Origin: Plectrocnemia conspersa
Taxonomy: Eukaryota > Arthropoda > Insecta > Trichoptera > Polycentropodidae
Assembly: GCA_009617715.1 (NCBI GenBank)
Contig: VTFK01000075.1
Span: forward strand, 62,001 to 126,000
Length of the DNA stretch: 64,000 nucleotides
Reading direction: 5' to 3'
Shown: one piece after another, positions 60,415 to 64,000 of the stretch
Layout of the letters: each line of letters starts with the position of its first letter
Numbering within the stretch: the first letter of the stretch is position 1
Program-made: the position numbers and the translations under genes
The notes under the pieces: model-generated
What the model saw: only the letters and a program-made list of their open reading frames with translations
What the model was told of the DNA's origin: nothing
Database searches by the model: none

Positions 60415-62316
60415 AAAACTTAAAAAATATGTATTGTACTATTTTGTCCCCAGTTTAGACCTCTTGTCATCATTCGACTACACGTCTCTTAAATGTTAAT
60501 AAAATTAAATACAAAAATAAGTAAAAAAACACTTATATAATTCATCAGTATATAATTACGATATCATAGCATACATGACATACACAAATATGCACATATC
60601 CATACAAACTCCATACATAATAACGAACGCTTCAGTATTTTATATAAATATATAATTTATACAAAAATCTGACAGCATATAAATATATGCGTGTATGTGT
60701 TACATTTATAATATACTTAGAAAATTATCTGTACATGAGTATAACAAGATTTAACTATACAAAATATCACAGTCTTATTTAATGAATCGTTTTTCTTTCT
60801 CCTCTATTTATATAATTTTCGTTTTTCATTAAATATTTAGCGTTAAATTTTTTCAAGCAGTTAAAACGTCCATTAAATTCTTAGGCCAAGTCCAATGTTG
60901 TCGTTTTTTGGATGTCGACATCAGTCAAGTTGAATTTGGCCAAGACCGTTGAAATAACATTTAAAATTACGTGCGCAATTAAAACGAACATAACGTGATT
61001 AACCAAATACGTAAATCGCACAGCGCAAAACATTGCATATTAACAAGGAAAAAATACTCTTACACTTATCAATAAATTCATAATGTTAAGATGTATTTAG
61101 CAAGCTCTTGATCCATCCTCTGTCAATTATTTACAAAACACAAATTTAAAAATACATGGCAATCCATACCTAAGGACGGTGTTGTTTATAAAATAGTCGA
61201 TAGACACAAACCTGTCGCTCTGTCGTTTTAAACACCTCATCATTGATAAAAAAAAGTGGATTTTTAAAATATATATATATATGGAGTCTTTTAAAATTGC
61301 TACTGTTGCAAATTCAACAAACTCTGTTAACGTGTTAAAAATATATATATATAATATATATTATAAATAAACTTAACAAAGACAATCCTCTGTATAAAAC
61401 TAACCAATTGTCATATAATTAAAATAAATAAAATTTGTTACAATTAAACGATGCAATCTAAACTGTTCTTATATATAGATAAACAATCGTTACACATTTA
61501 TTTGTAATGTTTATATAAAAGGATAGTCCTCGCTTTTTCCATCGAAAGCAATCGAAGCCAATTAATTACAAATCGAAAAACCTTAACAAGTATGTATCAC
61601 CGTTTGAGCTGTTTAAATATTCTAAAAATATTTCTCTTTATAAATGTTAAAAGAAAAATAATAATACAGAAAGCTAGAAGTATTTATATAAAAATACATG
61701 TTTGTGTTAATAAGTACAAAAATTATTCAGATAATCGTTATTTAAAAAAAAGTAGTATATTCATTTAAAGCAGCAGGTAATTCTCAAATTGTATTCAGGT
61801 AAATAATTTCAGCATCGAGTATCACTGATATGTTTTAGCTTATTCTCTGAAAAAATTATAGATTTATATTGGACTAAAACTCAATTTAATTTATGGTAAT
61901 ATAAAAAATGCACTATAAGTGAGCAATACTGTAAATAAAATCATGTTTATATACAGTTCTCTTTGTAACAAGTAATTTTTACACCCAGTTTGCATGCTCA
62001 GTCATTCATATACATAGTCAAATTCCTCACTAATAGCGATAATAGTTTTCCGAGGCTGTATCATAAAACAATAAATAATAAAAATTACAATATACACATG
62101 AGATTAAAAATATGCATATACAAGTATATATAATATTGTAAACCAATTTAAACGAATGTCTTTTTTTTAATAATTTGAATACGACAAAAATTATCCTAAT
62201 TTCGAAACTTTAAAATATCTTACGATTAAATTACAGTTTAAATGTCACAAATTGGAGCAACTTATAACATGTTTCGGTAAAGGTAAAAAAAAACACAAAA
62301 CAAATTTCACAATCCG
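60415..62316 (-). other. Probable long 3' UTR of the SUZ-C gene, AT-rich
   Basis: About 1.9 kb without credible coding potential between the SUZ-C stop codon and the retrotransposon at 58.5-60.4 kb. It is very AT-rich with many TTTATT hexamers (AATAAA on the minus strand) and short TA runs near 61270 and 61350. No transposon signature is seen. Reading it as a 3' UTR is an inference from position; it could equally be partly intergenic. Confidence 0.35.
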
Positions 62317-62548
62317 CTATCTCCTCAGTTGGAATCCTTTCGTGTTATCGGGGCCTTTGGGCGTGCGGAGTAAGCTCATGCCATTAGACGGCGGCGGCAG
62401 ATTAAATACTCTATGCTGCATAATGATCGAGTTAACTGGTGTCAGCACAGACGGCGGTGGTAGCGAGCTGTGATCCATCGCATTTTTCTCTTTGCTTTTG
62501 ATGGTTTGAAGGCGATTCGTATCGGTCTTGATTTGCAAACTTGGAATA
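62317..62548 (-). CDS. Terminal coding exon with SUZ-C motif (possible LARP6/acheron-type RNA-binding protein)
   Basis: The last 76 residues of a minus-strand gene whose other exons lie beyond the right edge. The exon opens at an acceptor (TTTCAG at 62549-62554 on the minus strand) and ends in TGA/TAA after the residues GFQLRR. The final block LLRTPKGPDNTKGFQLRR matches the SUZ-C pattern (basic-x-P-x-GPDGT-x-GF), a short motif at the extreme C-terminus of some RNA-binding proteins such as LARP6, SZRD1-type and R3H proteins. The preceding 55 residues are low-complexity, rich in Pro and Ser, with LPPPSVLTPVNS and FNLPPPSNG. The Asp-Asn-Thr in place of Asp-Gly-Thr is a variant. LARP6 is the favoured guess because of the motif's position, but the exon alone cannot prove it. 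Confidence 0.6.
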
Positions 62549-62689
62549 CTGAAATCGTATGAAAAATATACATCATTAAAATATTAGGGAATCGATTTAT
62601 TTACAAATAAACATAATCAAATTAATGTTTTAAATTTTAGAAGTTGACTAAAATATTTTTGTATATTTTACCGTGGATGTGTATTATTA

Positions 62690-62805
62690 GTGAAGTTATA
62701 TATTCACCGGTGTTTCAGCGAAATCATATTTGAATACATTTTCACCCGTAAATATATTTCTATTAGCGAAAAAATAAATAATTGATAGGCGATAGTGAAA
62801 TTTAA
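62690..62805. repeat. TATATTTTCACT palindromic modules, copy 3
   Basis: TATATTCACCGGTGTTTCAG, then CATTTTCACCCGTAAATATA and ATTAGCGAAAAAATAA, directly precede the foldback MITE at 62.83 kb, the same order as at 23.1-23.5 kb. Confidence 0.45.
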
Positions 62806-62824
62806 GTCCATTAAACTCCATTTA

Positions 62825-62925
62825 AGTTAGAAACGTTCATTTGCTGTTCAAACCCAAACCTTATTATTCTAAAACTAATTATAGTTTTTGAACTTTTATA
62901 AGGTTAGATATGGGTTTGTTTTAAT
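62825..62925. mobile_element. MITE of the foldback family, degraded
   Basis: GAAACGTTCATTTGCTGTTC AAACCCAAACC on the left and AAGGTTAGATATGGGTTTG on the right, with a middle identical in style to the 23.5 kb arm (CTAAAACTAATTATAGTTTT). The outer right arm is lost. Confidence 0.65.
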
Positions 62926-63239
62926 TAATTTTAAACAATGCAGTATTTTATCGAGCAATGAGACGTTGCAATTCTGTGAATCTCTGATCATGTGGAAATA
63001 CATGTACCAAATCATCTGAACTGGGCCACGAAAATATCGCCACGCTTAAAGCATCAATTCACTAGCAGCGTAAATTTTAAACGAATTCCAGTCCACGAAT
63101 TATTTCACCAACAAAAAATTGTTTTGAACCTTGAGGTAAGTAACTACTACTAAATCATAGTATTTAATTAATACAAGTTTTGTAGTAATTGTTTTATTAT
63201 AAAGCCCAAAAATAAAGTAAAAAATATTTGTGTGTCCAA

Positions 63240-63953
63240 TGATCCAATGATATTTCCATACCCGGATTGATCTCCATAGGCAAACATTTCCATTTCTTCA
63301 AGTACAAGTTTGTATATTTTATTTCGTAGGCACATTTTTTGTGTAGGTGGTAACTGCTTTATTTAAGGTAGTATACTCATTAAAAATTTGCTCTTGTTGC
63401 AAATGTGGGTTTCTATTTCTAGATAGTTCCAACTCAAACTTCATCATTTGTAATTTTTTTTTCAATTTCTAAATATTCAGTTCTTGTCGTAAGGAGTTTG
63501 ACGTTTTCTAACTAGTGTGGAATTGTTGGTTGATGTAGGCGGTGTTGATGAAGGCATCGGCTAATTGCTCTGGCTCTCAATAGTTTCATCTCGCTGAAGG
63601 ATCGTTGTTTACGTCGAATTTTGAAAAGATGATAGAACGATGTTACTTTCTTGTTCAGGATTCGAATATGTGGTATTAGAATTTTGTTCTTCAGAATTTG
63701 ACTGCTAAGTAATAGCGTCCGAGTCCAAGATTCCACTGTCATTGACGAACTCCTGAGTCGAAATATCTTCTTGGACTACCAGGTTGCTGCTACCATCCAT
63801 GGGTATCATATCGTCTTTTATAAATGACAATAATTTAAAATATTTTTTATCATTTAACTTCGACATCAGTTATTGCAGCACCACCTGATCGTGGAATTGA
63901 TATCTTTTTTATTCGTGTCATTCAGACTTTTCCATTTCTTCTTTACATCTGAA
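63240..63953 (-). pseudogene. Degenerate MADF-domain gene copy
   Basis: On the minus strand an exon opens after TTTTCAG near 63949 and reads DVKKKWKSLNDT, the hallmark of the third helix of MADF (Adf-1-like, Myb/SANT-related) DNA-binding domains. After a +1 frame shift it continues IPRSGGAAITDVEV, and after another disruption YFKLLSFIKDDM, the usual MADF end (KWKYFKxLSFL). The acidic linker (SNLVVQEDISTQEF, SEEQNSNT) and a coiled basic tail rich in Glu and Leu (EYLEIEKKL-like, 63.40-63.48 kb) follow, broken by several stop codons. Such proteins are abundant in insects, some accompanying PIF/Harbinger transposons. At least two frameshifts and three stops mark this copy as dead. Confidence 0.65.
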
Positions 63954-64000
63954 AATTGAAAATCTAATAGACTTTATTTTATTTTAAAATATCTACATAT

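Overview
The window looks like nuclear DNA of an insect. It is strongly AT-rich, its genes are split by short GT-AG introns plus a few long ones, and it has no operons, ribosome-binding sites or other prokaryotic signals. Four conserved protein genes can be recognised: a conventional protein kinase C (Pkc53E type), the cytokinesis Rho-family GAP RacGAP1/MgcRacGAP (Drosophila tumbleweed), TTC36, and the last exon of a gene ending in a SUZ-C motif. Many insect transposon families are also present. I do not name the order or species.

Layout. Positions 1-45,700 carry no confirmed protein-coding exon. They lie downstream of the PKC first coding exon (45,715-45,890, minus strand), whose donor site is intact, so much or all of this stretch is best read as a very long PKC first intron. 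It mixes featureless AT-rich DNA, islands of balanced composition that look like enhancers (for example around 8.1, 15.0, 16.8, 18.5, 36.3, 38.15 and 42.9 kb), and transposon debris: non-LTR retrotransposon pieces, hAT transposase pieces, a foldback element, solo-LTR-like copies, tRNA-derived SINEs and tandem repeats. 45.9-46.05 kb is the GC-rich PKC 5' end. 46.1-48.6 kb is intergenic space between two divergent genes. The RacGAP1 gene runs from about 48.7 to 57.2 kb on the plus strand. I could assemble all 14 coding exons with consistent phase, giving 693 residues. Its 3.25-kb intron 5 is packed with transposons: a piggyBac-like element with a hAT MITE nested inside it, a MITE with long inverted repeats, and a short element bounded by TTAA.

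TTC36 (57.28-57.95 kb, minus, three coding exons, 181 residues) converges on RacGAP1, and the candidate polyadenylation signals of the two genes lie within about 40 bp of each other. A decayed endonuclease/reverse-transcriptase retrotransposon follows (58.5-60.4 kb, minus). Next come a probable long 3' UTR and the terminal exon of a minus-strand gene with a SUZ-C motif (62.3-62.55 kb), possibly LARP6/acheron-like, and then a broken MADF-domain gene copy (63.2-63.95 kb).

The recognised genes do not form one pathway. RacGAP1 acts in the centralspindlin complex at cytokinesis, PKC is a lipid/calcium-regulated kinase, and TTC36 is a small TPR protein. I found no new defence or biosynthetic system. 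The most distinctive content is the repeat architecture: nested insertions with a readable empty site, head-to-head retrotransposon tails, and a modular foldback family with dispersed MITE relatives. Repeat boundaries are read by eye and are good to within tens of bases unless stated otherwise.
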